14,566 nucleotides of DNA from an uncultured Burkholderiales Genera incertae sedis bacterium (GTDB lineage Bacteria > Pseudomonadota > Gammaproteobacteria > Burkholderiales > Eutrophovitaceae). Numbering within the stretch: the first letter of the stretch is position 1; every line of letters starts with the position of its first letter. The notes below the pieces were generated by a model, which ran no database searches, was not told the DNA's origin, and was given only the letters and a program-made list of their open reading frames with translations. The DNA lies in assembly GCA_905479505.1 (NCBI GenBank), contig CAJQMS010000132.1:1-14566 (forward strand). The letters run 5' to 3'. The translations under genes and the position numbers were made by a program. Positions 13,593 to 14,566 of this stretch are shown one piece after another.

Positions 13593-14566
13593 TTAATCAC
13601 CTTGTGTTTCCACTTGTTGTAACGGCTCGGCCTGTGATCCCGATGGGGCACCTTTAGCTTCTCGGCGACGTCTACGCTCGTCACGAGCTTGATCTCTCGC
13701 AGTCGAATCATTGGTAGAGTCAACACCCCCATTGCCTGAGGAATTCGATGCGGTCTCGATCATGGTCATGCCCGCTGGCAAGACAACAGGCTCCTCCTTG
13801 ATGGGGGCTTTCGTTGGAGCGGTTTTGGTAACTGACTTAGTAGCGGGTTGCAATGCGTTATCAACCGTGCTCGCATTCATCGGTTGGCTAATTGCCTCGT
13901 TATGTTGTGTATCCGGTCGACGTGGTTTCGAAGGTGATTTTTGCGCCACCTCGGTATTCACTGACGGCATCTTTGCATCTGGAGACACGTTATCTTGCGT
14001 GTTCTCTTTAACTTGCCCGTCTGGTGATGAGCCATGGTTGCCTTGAGGGGCCGGACTATCAGGAGTTCGAGTTTGTGAGGCCTGCTGCGGAGTCTCATTA
14101 TTGACACTATTCACAGATTCATCGCTAGAGGCGTCCCGACTTTGGGTATTCTCATCTCGATCATTTCGTCTATTACGTCCTCGTCGGTCATTTGTTCGAC
14201 GACGTCGACGACCGTTTTGGCCCTCTCTTCTATTATCGGCATCAGTACCGGTTGGTGCTTGATTTTCGGTCCTTGATTCAACAGGTGTTACCTTAGCGTC
14301 TTTAGCCGCCTCCTTCTGTTGTGACTGAGCCCCAGGGGCTGAGTCTGTTCGGCTCTCTTCGTCTCTGCCACGGCCGCGTCTCGGCCGTCTACGATCGCGC
14401 GAATCATTTCTGTTCCTTCTTCGATCATTTCGTTCGTCGTCTCGGCCACCACGTCTTCTGTCAGTGCGTTGATTTCTTCTTCTGTTAGTCGATGTGTTCG
14501 TAACTTTAACCTCACTTGGTCCAAACAACGCTTCGATGAGTCGCTTGAAAAATCCGCTTTGTTTCT
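13593..14566 (-). CDS. rne: Ribonuclease E, C-terminal RNA-binding/scaffold tail (N-terminus beyond window)
   Basis: The minus-strand frame is open from the right edge to TAA at 13593, giving about 324 residues of a larger protein. It enters as KQSGFFKRLIEALFGPSE, matching the end of the catalytic half of RNase E, and continues as a low-complexity tail. Arg-rich blocks follow within the first 50 residues and again about 100 residues on (runs such as GRRRRRTNDRRGRNRRND), with a short one near the end (RDERRRRREAKG), separated by Gln/Asn/Ser/Pro-rich disordered stretches. Family knowledge: this half binds RNA and holds the degradosome partners (RhlB, enolase, PNPase). One small ordered-looking island, VLPAGMTMIET, lies about 65 residues from the C-terminus. 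The essential nuclease domain is not in the window. No terminator is evident in the 43-nt gap to the converging phosphatase gene. Confidence 0.9.
   Translation of the reverse strand, partial: KQSGFFKRLIEALFGPSEVKVTNTSTNRRRNQRTDRRRGGRDDERNDRRRNRNDSRDRRRPRRGRGRDEESRTDSAPGAQSQQKEAAKDAKVTPVESRTENQAPTGTDADNRREGQNGRRRRRTNDRRGRNRRNDRDENTQSRDASSDESVNSVNNETPQQASQTRTPDSPAPQGNHGSSPDGQVKENTQDNVSPDAKMPSVNTEVAQKSPSKPRRPDTQHNEAISQPMNASTVDNALQPATKSVTKTAPTKAPIKEEPVVLPAGMTMIETASNSSGNGGVDSTNDSTARDQARDERRRRREAKGAPSGSQAEPLQQVETQGD

Noticed and set aside
13711..14046. 111-codon plus-strand open frame opposite rne
   Set aside because: It lies antisense to the low-complexity RNase E tail, whose composition keeps the opposite strand free of stops. 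No Shine-Dalgarno is evident.

Overview
The window looks like a chromosomal stretch of a gammaproteobacterium, probably a free-living, perhaps marine, aerobe of moderate G+C. The reasons are an RNase E with a long Arg-rich disordered tail, an aromatic-type aminotransferase divergent from uvrB, a low-molecular-weight tyrosine phosphatase beside rne (an order I recall from Pseudomonas and relatives), a genomically encoded CCA on the tRNA, and a periplasmic PQQ-type dehydrogenase with its own cytochrome c. The species cannot be named from the sequence alone. I see no insertion sequence, CRISPR array, phage gene or integrase.

Left part (1-8002), metabolic/accessory. A truncated SDR-fold protein with Phe in place of the catalytic Tyr (minus strand, runs off the left edge) is divergent from an enolase-superfamily sugar-acid dehydratase. 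Their shared 240-bp intergenic region carries clustered ACATAT/ATATGT half-sites. A secreted alpha/beta hydrolase follows. Then comes a strongly codon-biased secreted PQQ-type sugar dehydrogenase (3518-4762), a textbook terminator, and a small c-type cytochrome whose ribosome binding site begins 4 nt after the terminator T-run. The cytochrome gene overlaps by 8 nt a small Cys-rich periplasmic protein of the Rap1a/Tai immunity-like family, and about 100 nt later lies a secreted protein with an LprI/DUF1311-like N-terminal domain. An aldehyde dehydrogenase closely resembling alpha-ketoglutaric semialdehyde dehydrogenase ends this part, followed by a good terminator.

Middle (8112-9674). A minus-strand M20D metallo-amidohydrolase converges on the aldehyde dehydrogenase. 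A tRNA-Asn(GUU) on the minus strand has a clear sigma-70 promoter with a GC-rich discriminator and a bidirectional terminator.

Right part (9726-14566), housekeeping. A class I aminotransferase (minus) is divergent from uvrB. A low-molecular-weight protein tyrosine phosphatase lies 22 nt after uvrB, and the C-terminal tail of RNase E (minus) runs off the right edge.

How the genes may work together. The sugar dehydrogenase plus cytochrome c would oxidise an aldose in the periplasm and pass electrons to the respiratory chain. The MR-type dehydratase and the KGSA dehydrogenase would be an early and the last step of a non-phosphorylative sugar-acid pathway ending at 2-oxoglutarate. The middle step (2-keto-3-deoxy-sugar-acid dehydratase) is not in the window, so this link is inference. 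The most unusual stretch is 4770-6343: an internal terminator used as a probable expression valve between a dehydrogenase and its electron acceptor, followed by two disulfide-rich periplasmic proteins, both from families that include inhibitors or immunity proteins.
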